A stretch of 64,000 nucleotides of DNA. Origin: Nocardioides daphniae (GTDB lineage Bacteria; Actinomycetota; Actinomycetes; Propionibacteriales; Nocardioidaceae). Below are positions 40,185 to 48,855 of the stretch, in pieces. The first letter of the stretch is position 1. Every line of letters starts with the position of its first letter. The stretch is taken from the NCBI RefSeq assembly GCF_004777465.1, contig NZ_CP038462.1, forward strand, positions 2,604,001 through 2,668,000, read 5' to 3'. Below the pieces are notes generated by a model. It made no database searches and had not been told where the DNA came from. It saw only the letters and a list, made by a program, of their open reading frames with translations. The position numbers and the translations under genes are program-made.

Positions 40185-40683
40185 CGTCGTCGCCCCGCTC
40201 CAGACGGTGCAGCTCGTCGGCGACCTTCAGCTGGACCTCCTCGACGCGCGGGATGTCGTGGACCTCGACCCGCCCGTCGGCGCTGGCGTCGCTGACGATC
40301 AGCGTTCCGCAGCCGAAGAGCCGGTCGATGACGCCGATCTCGAAGTCGACGCCGCTGATCCGGTTGAGCGGGATCGTGCGGCCCTCCTTGGCGATGAAGC
40401 CGGAGCGCGCGATGAAGCGGCGGTTGGTGAAGGTGTAGGTCGTGGTCAGCCAGTCGATCAGCGGACGCACGAACCACCACAGCACGACGACGGCGGCCAC
40501 GACGCCGACCAGGATCCCCAGCACGGTGCCGGCGGTGCCGGTCGGGGCGACGAAGCCGACCCCCACGACCGCGGCGACGACGACCACGAGCAGGAGCACC
40601 GGCCCGATCAGCGCCTTGGCGTGCGATCGGGTGTGGACGACGACGTGCTCGCCCTCGTTGAGGAGCTTCTCAGGGATGGCCAC
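40177..40683 (-). CDS. PH (bPH2/DUF304) domain membrane protein
   Basis: 168 residues from the GTG at 40683; this start is chosen because GAGAGG lies about 8 bases upstream and the N-terminus MAIPEKLLNEGEHVV is typical. Two membrane spans (about 30-75) are followed by a bacterial PH-like domain (YTFTNRRFIARSGFIAKEGRTIPLNRI, VIDRLFGCGTLIVSDASADG). It corresponds to Rv3278c beside birA. The role is unknown. The following cyclase gene overlaps it, which hints that the two proteins work together at the membrane. Confidence 0.84.
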   Translation of the reverse strand: MAIPEKLLNEGEHVVVHTRSHAKALIGPVLLLVVVVAAVVGVGFVAPTGTAGTVLGILVGVVAAVVVLWWFVRPLIDWLTTTYTFTNRRFIARSGFIAKEGRTIPLNRISGVDFEIGVIDRLFGCGTLIVSDASADGRVEVHDIPRVEEVQLKVADELHRLERGDDGA

Positions 40684-40722
40684 GCAGTGAATCCTCTCAC
40701 TCCCCACCCCGGCGCCGTGCGC

Positions 40723-41517
40723 TCACGTCGCCGGTCGGACGTGCACCACGTCACCGGCGTGCGCGGTGAAGGTGCCCTCGCCGGTGCTGAGCACCAGCGC
40801 GCCGTACTGGTCGAGGTCCAGCACCTCACCTCGTACGGTCTCCCCACCCGGCAGGTGGACGTCGACCGTGCGCCCCACCGTGGAGCAGACGTCGACGTAC
40901 GCAGCCCGCAGGACGTCGGGCTGCTCGAGCAGCGGCAGCAGCGCCCGGAAGGAGCCCAGGAACTGCACCAGCAGGTCGCCGCGGTCGAAGGTCTCCCCCA
41001 GCTCGACGCGCAACGAGGTGGCGGTCTCGGTCGGCAGGTCGTCGAGCCCCTGGTTGACGTTGAGCCCGACGCCGATGATCGCGGCCGGCCCCTCGGGGGT
41101 CTCGATCCGCTCGACCAGGATGCCGGAGATCTTGTGGTCGCCGACGAGTACGTCGTTGGGCCACTTCAGCATCACCTCGGGGATCCGGTCGGCCAGCGCC
41201 GCGTGCAGGGCGTAGCCGGTCAGCAGCGGGATCCAGGTCCAGGCGGTGATCGGCAGGTCGGGGCGCAGCACGATCGAGAAGGTCAGCCCGAGCCCGGGCC
41301 GGGCCTCCCAGACCCGGTCGAGCCGACCGCGTCCGGCGGTCTGGTGCTCGGCCACGACGACCAGGCCCTCGGGGGCGCCGGCGCGGGCGCGCTCGGCGGC
41401 CAGCGCGTTGGTCGACCCGGTCTCCTCGACGATCTCGACGTGGAGGGGCGCGGGCAGCGTGAGGAACTGCTCGGGATCGAGGGCTGGGCGCGGTGCGGAT
41501 GCGTCGGACATGGGCAT
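40723..41517 (-). CDS. birA: Biotin--[acetyl-CoA carboxylase] ligase
   Basis: 264 residues. It attaches biotin to carboxylase carrier domains, here the AccA protein and the small biotinyl protein. The catalytic GRGR loop is seen in HQTAGRGRLDRVWEARPG, with TGSTNALA, KWPNDVLVGDHKISGILVE and GVGLNVNQ. It lacks an N-terminal DNA-binding domain, so it is a monofunctional ligase, as Rv3279c. ATG at 41517 or 41511 are both possible. It is divergent from accD, 108 bases away. Confidence 0.94.
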   Translation of the reverse strand: MPMSDASAPRPALDPEQFLTLPAPLHVEIVEETGSTNALAAERARAGAPEGLVVVAEHQTAGRGRLDRVWEARPGLGLTFSIVLRPDLPITAWTWIPLLTGYALHAALADRIPEVMLKWPNDVLVGDHKISGILVERIETPEGPAAIIGVGLNVNQGLDDLPTETATSLRVELGETFDRGDLLVQFLGSFRALLPLLEQPDVLRAAYVDVCSTVGRTVDVHLPGGETVRGEVLDLDQYGALVLSTGEGTFTAHAGDVVHVRPAT

Positions 41518-41625
41518 TAGATTGGCCTAGTTGCGCGTCGGACACACCTCCGACCCGCGGCACGAGCGTGGGGGAAGACCCCCTGCCCGTGCAGACCGCC
41601 CAGCACAGCCGAGGAGACCTGACCG

Positions 41626-43232
<1,607 letters not shown>

Positions 43233-43233
<1 letters not shown>

Positions 43234-43487
43234 TGGCTGACGAGACCCCCGACAGCACGGAGACCCCCGCCACCGCGGCGCCTGCCGCCCCGGTGCTGCG
43301 AGTCGTCAACCCCGACGCCACGCCGGAGGAGATCGCCGCACTGGTGGCCGTCTTCTCCGCCATGGGCGGTGGCCAGGCGCCCGCGCCGAAGCGCCCCCGC
43401 TCCCAGTGGTCGGCCCCCGAGCGCAGCGCCCGCCGCACCCTGCCCCACGGCCTGGGTGGGTGGCGCGCCAGCGCCATGCCGCGCTGA
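43233..43487 (+). CDS. accE5: Acyl-CoA carboxylase epsilon subunit
   Basis: 84 residues. An Ala/Pro/Thr-rich N-terminus precedes the epsilon core: LRVVNPDATPEEIAALVAVFSAMGG and a C-terminal segment SQWSAPERSARRTLPHGLGGWRASAMPR. Epsilon subunits stabilise the alpha-beta complex and occur only in actinobacteria. The ATG shares one base with the accD stop. A hairpin terminator follows at 43504. Confidence 0.9.
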
Positions 43488-43503
43488 TCCACCCCTGCTC
43501 CAC

Positions 43504-43547
43504 CCACGTCGCCGGTCCGCTCCCTGCGGGCCGGCGACGTGGCATTT
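43504..43547 (+). terminator. Terminator after accD-accE
   Basis: Arms 43504-43515 and 43531-43542 are perfect 12-bp complements; the loop contains a further CCGC/GCGG pair. It is followed by CATTT. Confidence 0.72.
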
Positions 43548-43567
43548 CCGCCTCGGCGGCTCCGCAC

Positions 43568-43573
43568 TAGGCT
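43568..43573 (+). promoter_or_regulatory. Leaderless -10 element of the DUF885 gene
   Basis: TAGGCT followed by CGCGGC and the GTG at 43580, identical over 12 bases to the element before the zincin-like gene at 3535. Confidence 0.58.
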
Positions 43574-43579
43574 CGCGGC

Positions 43580-45280
43580 GTGACTGAGCAGAACCTCTCG
43601 CAGACCTCGCGTCCCGTGGACGCCCTCAGCGACGCCTACGTCGACGACTACGCCGCGCTCGACCCGGTCGCCGCCACCTACTTCGGCGTCGAGGGCCACG
43701 ACCACGCGCTCACCGACCTCTCCCCCGAGGGCTTCGACGCCCGCGACGAGCTGGCGGCACGGGCGTACGCCGCGGTCGAGGCCGCGTCGCCGACCGACGC
43801 CCGCGAGGCCGTCGCCCGCGACGCCTTCCTGGAGCGGCTGGGCCTGCAGCGGGCGCTGTCCAGGGCCGGCTACGAGCGCAGCGACTTCTCCGTGATCAGC
43901 AGCGGCCTGCACAGCATCCGCGAGGTCTTCGACCTGATGCCGACCGAGGGTGAGGAGGCGTGGGCGACCATCGCTGCACGGCTGGAGGCGATCCCCGAGA
44001 CCCTCACCGGCTACCGGGTCACGCTGGGCGACGAGGCGGCCAAGGGCCGGGTCGCGGCGGCGCGCCAGTACACCGAGGTCGCGGCCCAGGTCGAGCGCTG
44101 GACGGGGCAGGTCGGCACGGGAGGCGACTTCTTCGCCGGCCTCGTCGCCCGCAGCGAGGCGTCGGGCACGCTGCGTACGCGGCTGGAGGCGGCGGCCAGC
44201 CGGGCCTCGCGCGCCTTCGCCGACTTCGGCCTCTTCCTCGACGACGAGATGGCGCCGCAGGGCCGCACCAACGAGGCCGTGGGTCGTGAGCACTACGCAC
44301 TGGCCTCGCAGGCCTTCCTCGGCGCGCGGATCGACCTCGAGGAGACGTACGCCTGGGGCTGGACGGAGCTCAAGCGGATCAGCGACGACATGGCCGCCAC
44401 CGCCGACCGGATCCTGCCGGGCGCCACGCTGACCGAGGCCGTCGCGGCGCTCGACGCCGACCCGGCGCGGCGGATCGAGGGGCGCGAGCCCTTCCGCCAG
44501 TGGATGCAGGAGCTGGCCGACCGCACCGTCGCCGAGCTGGCCGACGTGCACTTCGACATCCCCGAGCCGATCCGCCGCATCGAGTGCTGCCTGGCGCCGA
44601 CCAACGACGGCGGCATCTACTACACCGGCCCGTCGGAGGACTTCTCCCGCCCCGGCCGGATGTGGTGGTCGGTGCCCGACGGCATCGACTCCTTCACGCC
44701 GTGGCGCGAGGTCACCACCGTCTTCCACGAGGGCGTGCCGGGCCACCACCTCCAGGTCGGGCAGGCGGCCTACCGCGCCGACAAGCTCAACCGCTGGCAG
44801 CGCACCATGTGCTGGGTCTCCGGCCACGGCGAGGGCTGGGCCCTGTACGCCGAGCGGCTGATGGACGACCTCGGCCACCTGGCCGACCCCGCCGACCGGC
44901 TCGGGATGCTCGACGGCCAGGCCCTGCGCGCCGCCCGCGTCATCGTCGACATCGGCATGCACCTCGAGTTGGAGATCCCCCGCGACAACCCGTTCGGCTT
45001 CCACCCGGGCGAGCGCTGGACACCGGCCCTGGGCCTGGAGTTCATGCGCCAGCACTCCCAGATGGACGACCCGACGCTGGTCTTCGAGGTCAACCGCTAC
45101 CTCGGGTGGCCGGGCCAGGCGCCCTCCTACAAGGTCGGCGAGCGGATCTGGCTCGAGGCCCGCGACGAGGCGCGCGCCCGCGCCGGGGACGCCTTCGACC
45201 TCAAGCAGTTCCACCGCGACGCCCTCGACCTGGGCTCGCTGGGCCTCGACCCGCTGCGCGCAGCGCTGGCCCAGCTGTGA
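43580..45280 (+). CDS. DUF885 family putative metallopeptidase
   Basis: 566 residues, full length for DUF885. The zinc site reads TTVFHEGVPGHHLQ (about residue 380-395), the variant HE-G-x-P-GHH seen in this family. A second acidic motif is in SGHGEGWALYAERLMDDLG. No signal peptide is visible, so it is probably cytoplasmic. Substrate is unknown. The Maf gene overlaps its stop (GTGA). Confidence 0.88.
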   Translation: MTEQNLSQTSRPVDALSDAYVDDYAALDPVAATYFGVEGHDHALTDLSPEGFDARDELAARAYAAVEAASPTDAREAVARDAFLERLGLQRALSRAGYERSDFSVISSGLHSIREVFDLMPTEGEEAWATIAARLEAIPETLTGYRVTLGDEAAKGRVAAARQYTEVAAQVERWTGQVGTGGDFFAGLVARSEASGTLRTRLEAAASRASRAFADFGLFLDDEMAPQGRTNEAVGREHYALASQAFLGARIDLEETYAWGWTELKRISDDMAATADRILPGATLTEAVAALDADPARRIEGREPFRQWMQELADRTVAELADVHFDIPEPIRRIECCLAPTNDGGIYYTGPSEDFSRPGRMWWSVPDGIDSFTPWREVTTVFHEGVPGHHLQVGQAAYRADKLNRWQRTMCWVSGHGEGWALYAERLMDDLGHLADPADRLGMLDGQALRAARVIVDIGMHLELEIPRDNPFGFHPGERWTPALGLEFMRQHSQMDDPTLVFEVNRYLGWPGQAPSYKVGERIWLEARDEARARAGDAFDLKQFHRDALDLGSLGLDPLRAALAQL

Positions 45281-45882
45281 GCGCCCCGTTCGTCCTGGCC
45301 TCGGCGTCGGAGGCCAGGCTCAAGACCCTGCGCACGGCCGGCATCGAGCCCGTCGTCATCGTCTCCGGCGTCGACGAGGAGCAGCTCGGCGACCTCTCCC
45401 CCGTCCCGCTCGCGGAGGCGTTGGGCGAGCTCAAGTGCCGCGCCGTGCTCGACCACGCCGACGTGCCCGCCGGGGCGCTGGTGCTCGGCTGCGACTCGGT
45501 GCTCGAGCTCGACGGGGAGGCGTTGGGCAAGCCCGGCTCCGCCGAGGTCGCCCGCGAGCGGTGGCAGGCGATGCGCGGGCGCTCCGGCGTGCTGCACACC
45601 GGCCACGCGCTCGCCGACACCGCCACCGGGCGGGTGCTCACCCGGGTCGCGAGCACGACCGTGCACTTCGCCGACGTGAGCGACGCCGAGGTCGACGCCT
45701 ACGTCGCCACCGGCGAGCCGCTGTGGGTGGCCGGCGCCTTCACGCTGGAGGGGTACGCCGCCGCGTTCATCAGCGGCATCGAGGGCGACCCGCACAACGT
45801 CGTCGGCGTGAGCCTGCCCGTCGTACGTCTGATGGTCGCCGAGCTCGGCCACTCCTGGACCGAACTGTGGAACCGCGGCTGA
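45277..45882 (+). CDS. maf: Maf-type nucleoside triphosphate pyrophosphatase
   Basis: 201 residues. It hydrolyses dTTP/UTP or modified nucleotides, a house-cleaning role. Seen are LASASEARLKTLRTAGIEPVV at the N-terminus, LGCDSVLELDGEALGKP, GRSGVLHTGHAL and AGAFTLEGYAAAFISGIEGDPHNVVGVSLP. The GTG start overlaps the upstream stop. Rv3282 holds the same place near accD5/accE5. It converges on gtrA. Confidence 0.92.
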   Translation: MSAPFVLASASEARLKTLRTAGIEPVVIVSGVDEEQLGDLSPVPLAEALGELKCRAVLDHADVPAGALVLGCDSVLELDGEALGKPGSAEVARERWQAMRGRSGVLHTGHALADTATGRVLTRVASTTVHFADVSDAEVDAYVATGEPLWVAGAFTLEGYAAAFISGIEGDPHNVVGVSLPVVRLMVAELGHSWTELWNRG

Positions 45883-45906
45883 CGCTCGCTGCGCGACGGC
45901 AGCGGC

Positions 45907-45957
45907 GTCAGGAGGCGGTGTCAGGAGGCGGTGTCAGGAGGCGGTGTCGGGAGCGGT
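45907..45957. repeat. Tandem 13-bp repeat at the gtrA stop codon
   Basis: Three exact copies of GTCAGGAGGCGGT (45907-45919, 45920-45932, 45933-45945) and a 12-bp degenerate copy (45946-45957). On the reverse strand each exact unit holds a TGA; copies three and four are part of the gtrA end. Because 13 is not a multiple of 3, copy changes would alter the protein tail. Confidence 0.8.
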
Positions 45958-46407
45958 GTCGTACGACGTGGGCGCCAGCTTCGGGAAGACGTACTGGCGC
46001 AGCAGCAGGAAACGCACCGCCGTGCCGGCCCCCAGGCCGAGCACGTTGGCGGCGATGTTGTCGGAGAGCGGGTCGTCGAGCTGCAGCACCGCGCGGCTGA
46101 ACCACAGGAACGCCATCGGGATCAGCATCGTGACGAGGTTGATCACCACGAACGCCGTGCGACCCCCGTCGGGGTGGCGGACGTCGCGGGTGCGGAACGC
46201 CCAGTCGCGGGTGCCGCGGAAGCTGACGACCATGCCGACCAGGTTGGCCAGGACGTAGGCCAGCTGAGGCTGGTCGTTCAGCGGCGGGTCGACGTCGGGC
46301 GACCAACCATGGACGAGGGCATTGAAGAGCACGAACGCCACCGCAGTGGCGACAGCACCGACGGTCAGGAACTTGCTCAGTTCGGCCGCGAGGCGTCGGC
46401 TGCGCAT
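45934..46407 (-). CDS. GtrA family membrane protein
   Basis: 157 residues with four membrane spans in GtrA arrangement (FLTVGAVATAVAFVLFNALV, YVLANLVGMVVSFRGTRDWAF, AFVVINLVTMLIPMAFLWFS, NVLGLGAGTAVRFLLLRQYVF). GtrA proteins are thought to flip polyprenyl-linked sugars for envelope glycan modification. It matches Rv3277 of the conserved block. TAGCAT lies 7 bases before the ATG. The C-terminus ends within a 13-bp tandem repeat. Confidence 0.86.
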   Translation of the reverse strand: MRSRRLAAELSKFLTVGAVATAVAFVLFNALVHGWSPDVDPPLNDQPQLAYVLANLVGMVVSFRGTRDWAFRTRDVRHPDGGRTAFVVINLVTMLIPMAFLWFSRAVLQLDDPLSDNIAANVLGLGAGTAVRFLLLRQYVFPKLAPTSYDTAPDTAS

Positions 46408-46414
46408 GGAGGGG

Positions 46415-46420
46415 ATGCTA
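46415..46420 (-). promoter_or_regulatory. Leaderless -10 element of gtrA
   Basis: TAGCAT on the reverse strand, 7 bases before the ATG at 46407. The N7 spacer (CCCCTCC) is pyrimidine-rich, so no ribosome site is present. Confidence 0.5.
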
Positions 46421-46466
46421 TCCGCACACCATGGCAGCCGACGACTTGCCTATCGTTCGTCAGGTC

Positions 46467-46490
46467 GAGCGACCCGGACGCGGGTCACTC
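46467..46490 (-). terminator. Possible hairpin at the end of the second acyl-CoA dehydrogenase gene
   Basis: GAG-C-GACCCG and CGGGTC-A-CTC pair around loop GACG with one mismatch; the stop codon lies inside. No T run follows, so this is weak. Confidence 0.3.
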
Positions 46491-47702
46491 CACCGGCAGG
46501 CCGAGGCCGCGGGCGATCAGCATGCGCTGCACCTCCGAAGTGCCCTCGCCGATCTCGAGGACCTTGGCGTCGCGGTAGAAGCGCGCCACCGGGTACTCCT
46601 CCATGAAGCCGTAGCCACCGAAGACCTGGGTGGCGATGCGCGTGGCCGTCACGGCCGACTCGGTCGAGTAGAGCTTGGCCACCGCGGCGGCCTGCTTGAA
46701 CTCGGCCACCATCGCGGTGGAGAGCTGGCCGCCACCGACCACCACGGCGTCCATCCGGTCCTTGAGCGCGGCGGCGCGGTAGGTCAGCAGGCGCGAGGCG
46801 TCGAGCATGACCTGGAGGTCGGAGATCTGGAAGGCGACGCCCTGCTTGCGACCGATCGGGCCGCCGAAGGTCTGGCGCTCGCCCGCGTAGGTGAGCGACA
46901 TGTCCAGGCAGGCCTGGATGCAGCCGACGGCCAGGGCGGCGATGGCCACGCGGCCGTCGTCGAGCGTGGCCAGGAACTGCGCATAGCCGCGGCCCCGCTC
47001 GCCGAGCAGGTGCGACTCCGGGACCCGGGCGTCGACGAAGGTCAGCGGGTGGGTGTCGGAGGCGTGCCAGCCGAGCTTGTCGTAGCCCTTCTCGGCGGTG
47101 AAGCCGGGCGTGCCCGACGGCAGCATGATCGTCGAGATCTCCGGGCGACCGTCGGCGCGCTCGCCGGTGCGGGCCGTGACGGTGACCACCGAGGTGATCG
47201 CGGAGCCCGAGTTGGTGATGAACTGCTTGGCGCCGTTGACGACCCACTCGCCGTCGACGAGCTCTGCCTTCGTACGCGTGGCACCGGCGTCGGAGCCCGC
47301 GCCCGGCTCGGTGAGGCCGAAGCCGGCGAGCTGCTGCCCGGCGACGAGGTCGGGCAGCCAGGTCTGCTTCTGCTCGTCGGTGCCGTAGGTCAGGATCGGG
47401 TTGATGCCCAGGCCCACCGCGGCCTCGAGGGTGATGCCCATGGCCTGGTCGACGCGACCGATCTCCTCGATCGCCAGGCAGAGGCTGGTGAAGCCGCCGT
47501 CCTCGCCGGCCAGGCCGGCACCGCCGAACTCCTCCGGCGCCGTGAGGCCCATCAGCCCGAGCGCGCCCATCTTCTGCACGACGTCGGTCGGGAAGTGGTG
47601 CTCGCGGTCCCACTGGGCGATGTGGGGAGCGATCTCGGCCTCGGCGAAGTCGCGGACGGTGCGGCGGAACTCTTCGTGCTCACGGGACAACTCGTAGGTC
47701 AT
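46485..47702 (-). CDS. Acyl-CoA dehydrogenase
   Basis: 405 residues. It has the three domains of the family: an N-terminal helical part (EHEEFRRTVRDFAEAEIAPH), a middle domain (GFGLTEPGAGSDAGATRT, FITNSGSAITSVVTV) and a C-terminal domain ending in the catalytic Glu motif VLEIGEGTSEVQRMLIARG. It resembles short/branched-chain or glutaryl-type enzymes; the substrate cannot be assigned. ATG at 47702 is chosen over a GTG at 47711 because TAGTGT lies 7 bases before it. This -10 element is part of a perfect palindrome, so the gene is probably under direct repressor control. Confidence 0.9.
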   Translation of the reverse strand: MTYELSREHEEFRRTVRDFAEAEIAPHIAQWDREHHFPTDVVQKMGALGLMGLTAPEEFGGAGLAGEDGGFTSLCLAIEEIGRVDQAMGITLEAAVGLGINPILTYGTDEQKQTWLPDLVAGQQLAGFGLTEPGAGSDAGATRTKAELVDGEWVVNGAKQFITNSGSAITSVVTVTARTGERADGRPEISTIMLPSGTPGFTAEKGYDKLGWHASDTHPLTFVDARVPESHLLGERGRGYAQFLATLDDGRVAIAALAVGCIQACLDMSLTYAGERQTFGGPIGRKQGVAFQISDLQVMLDASRLLTYRAAALKDRMDAVVVGGGQLSTAMVAEFKQAAAVAKLYSTESAVTATRIATQVFGGYGFMEEYPVARFYRDAKVLEIGEGTSEVQRMLIARGLGLPVE

Positions 47703-47709
47703 GCAGGTC

Positions 47710-47715
47710 ACACTA
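47710..47715 (-). promoter_or_regulatory. Leaderless -10 element of the second acyl-CoA dehydrogenase
   Basis: TAGTGT on the reverse strand, 7 bases before the ATG at 47702, five of its six bases lying within the palindrome at 47711-47731. Confidence 0.55.
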
Positions 47716-47731
47716 ACCCGAGAGGTTAGTG
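47711..47731. promoter_or_regulatory. Palindromic operator over the acyl-CoA dehydrogenase -10 region
   Basis: CACTAACC-N5-GGTTAGTG, perfect 8-bp arms. Its position over the -10 element would let a bound repressor block RNA polymerase. The half-site differs from that of the operator at 33443. Confidence 0.62.
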
Positions 47732-47807
47732 ATTGTTAACCACTTCCGAGGGACTGGATCGACCAACCTCAGGACCTCGTCGTCCGGAGCCACGGGCCGG
47801 GCTTAAA

Positions 47808-47826
47808 GTAGGAAAGCCTTACCTCC
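47808..47826. promoter_or_regulatory. DtxR/IdeR-like iron box upstream of the iron importer
   Basis: Read on the reverse strand the site matches TTAGGTTAGGCTAACCTAA at 13 of 19 positions and shares AAGGCTTTCCT with the box at 51477. It overlaps a TAAAGT -10 element (47804-47809), with a ribosome site AAGGA at 47831 and the ATG at 47842. Confidence 0.6.
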
Positions 47827-47841
47827 ATCGAAGGACGTCGC

Positions 47842-48855
47842 ATGCACTCTCGGTCCCCCCAGCGCCTAGCCGCCACGCTCGCCTCCCTGGCCCTCACCGC
47901 GGGCCTGCTCGCGGGGTGCAGCGACGAGCCCGACCTGGTCGTCTACAACGCCCAGCACCAGGAGCTGCTCGAGGAGATCGTGCCGATCTTCGAGGAGGAG
48001 ACCGGCCTCGACGTCGAGCTGCGCAACGGCAAGGACCTCGAGCTGGCCAACCAGCTGGTGGCCGAGGGCGACGGCTCACCCGCCGACGTCTTCCTCACCG
48101 AGAACTCCCCCGCGATGAGCATCGTCGACAACGCCGACCTCTTCGCCCCCGTCTCCGACGCCGCGAAGGCCCCGATCCCGGAGCAGTACGTGCCCTCCTC
48201 GGGCAACTGGACCGGCTTCATCGCCCGCTCCACGGTGGTCATGTACAACACCGACCAGGCCAAGGCCGCCGACATGCCCGCCTCGATCCTCGACTTCGCG
48301 AAGCCCGAGTGGAAGGGACGGATCTCCTTCTCCCCCACCGGCGCCGACTTCCAGGCCATCGTGAGCGCCGTCCTCGAGCTCGAGGGCGAGGAGGCCACCC
48401 GCACCTGGCTGGCCGGGCTCAAGGCCAACGGCGTCGAGCTGCAGAACAACCTCGTCGTGCTCAAGTCGGTCAACTCCGGCGAGGTCGAGGCCGGCATCGC
48501 CTACCACTACTACTGGTACCGCGACCAGGCCGAGGCCGGCGAGAACTCCGACAGCTCCGCCCTGCACTTCTTCGGCGACCAGGACCCCGGCGCCTTCCTC
48601 AGCGTCTCCGGCGCGGGCGTCCTGAAGTCGAGCAAGAACCAGGACGACGCCCAGAAGTTCGTCGAGTTCCTCACCGGACCGCAGGGCCAGAAGGCGATGG
48701 CGGAGTCCTACGCCCTCGAGTACCCGCTCAACCCGGAGGCCTCCCTGCCGGCCGAGGTGAAGCCGTTCGACGAGCTCGAGCCGCCGACCGTCGACGTCGC
48801 GTCGCTCAACGGCCCAGCCGTGGTCGACCTGATGACGGAGGCCGGACTCCTCTGA
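47842..48855 (+). CDS. Iron(III) ABC transporter substrate-binding lipoprotein
   Basis: 337 residues. A lipobox (LLAGC, Cys about 27) anchors it to the membrane. The domain is of the ferric-binding FbpA/FutA type: DLVVYNAQHQELLEEIVPIFEEETG, ADVFLTENSPAMSIVDNADLF, and the tyrosine cluster YHYYWYRD that in this family holds Fe(III). The next two genes supply permease and ATPase. The iron box in front supports iron as substrate. The ATG is preceded by AAGGA at 6 bases. Confidence 0.9.
   Translation: MHSRSPQRLAATLASLALTAGLLAGCSDEPDLVVYNAQHQELLEEIVPIFEEETGLDVELRNGKDLELANQLVAEGDGSPADVFLTENSPAMSIVDNADLFAPVSDAAKAPIPEQYVPSSGNWTGFIARSTVVMYNTDQAKAADMPASILDFAKPEWKGRISFSPTGADFQAIVSAVLELEGEEATRTWLAGLKANGVELQNNLVVLKSVNSGEVEAGIAYHYYWYRDQAEAGENSDSSALHFFGDQDPGAFLSVSGAGVLKSSKNQDDAQKFVEFLTGPQGQKAMAESYALEYPLNPEASLPAEVKPFDELEPPTVDVASLNGPAVVDLMTEAGLL

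Noticed and set aside
41560-41592. Hairpin GCACG/CGTGC with inner GGGGG/CCCCC in the accD leader
   Set aside because: Possible attenuator, but the stem is interrupted and no riboswitch or anti-terminator pattern was recognised.
45907-45957. CRISPR-like array
   Set aside because: Units are 13 bp in direct tandem with no spacers.
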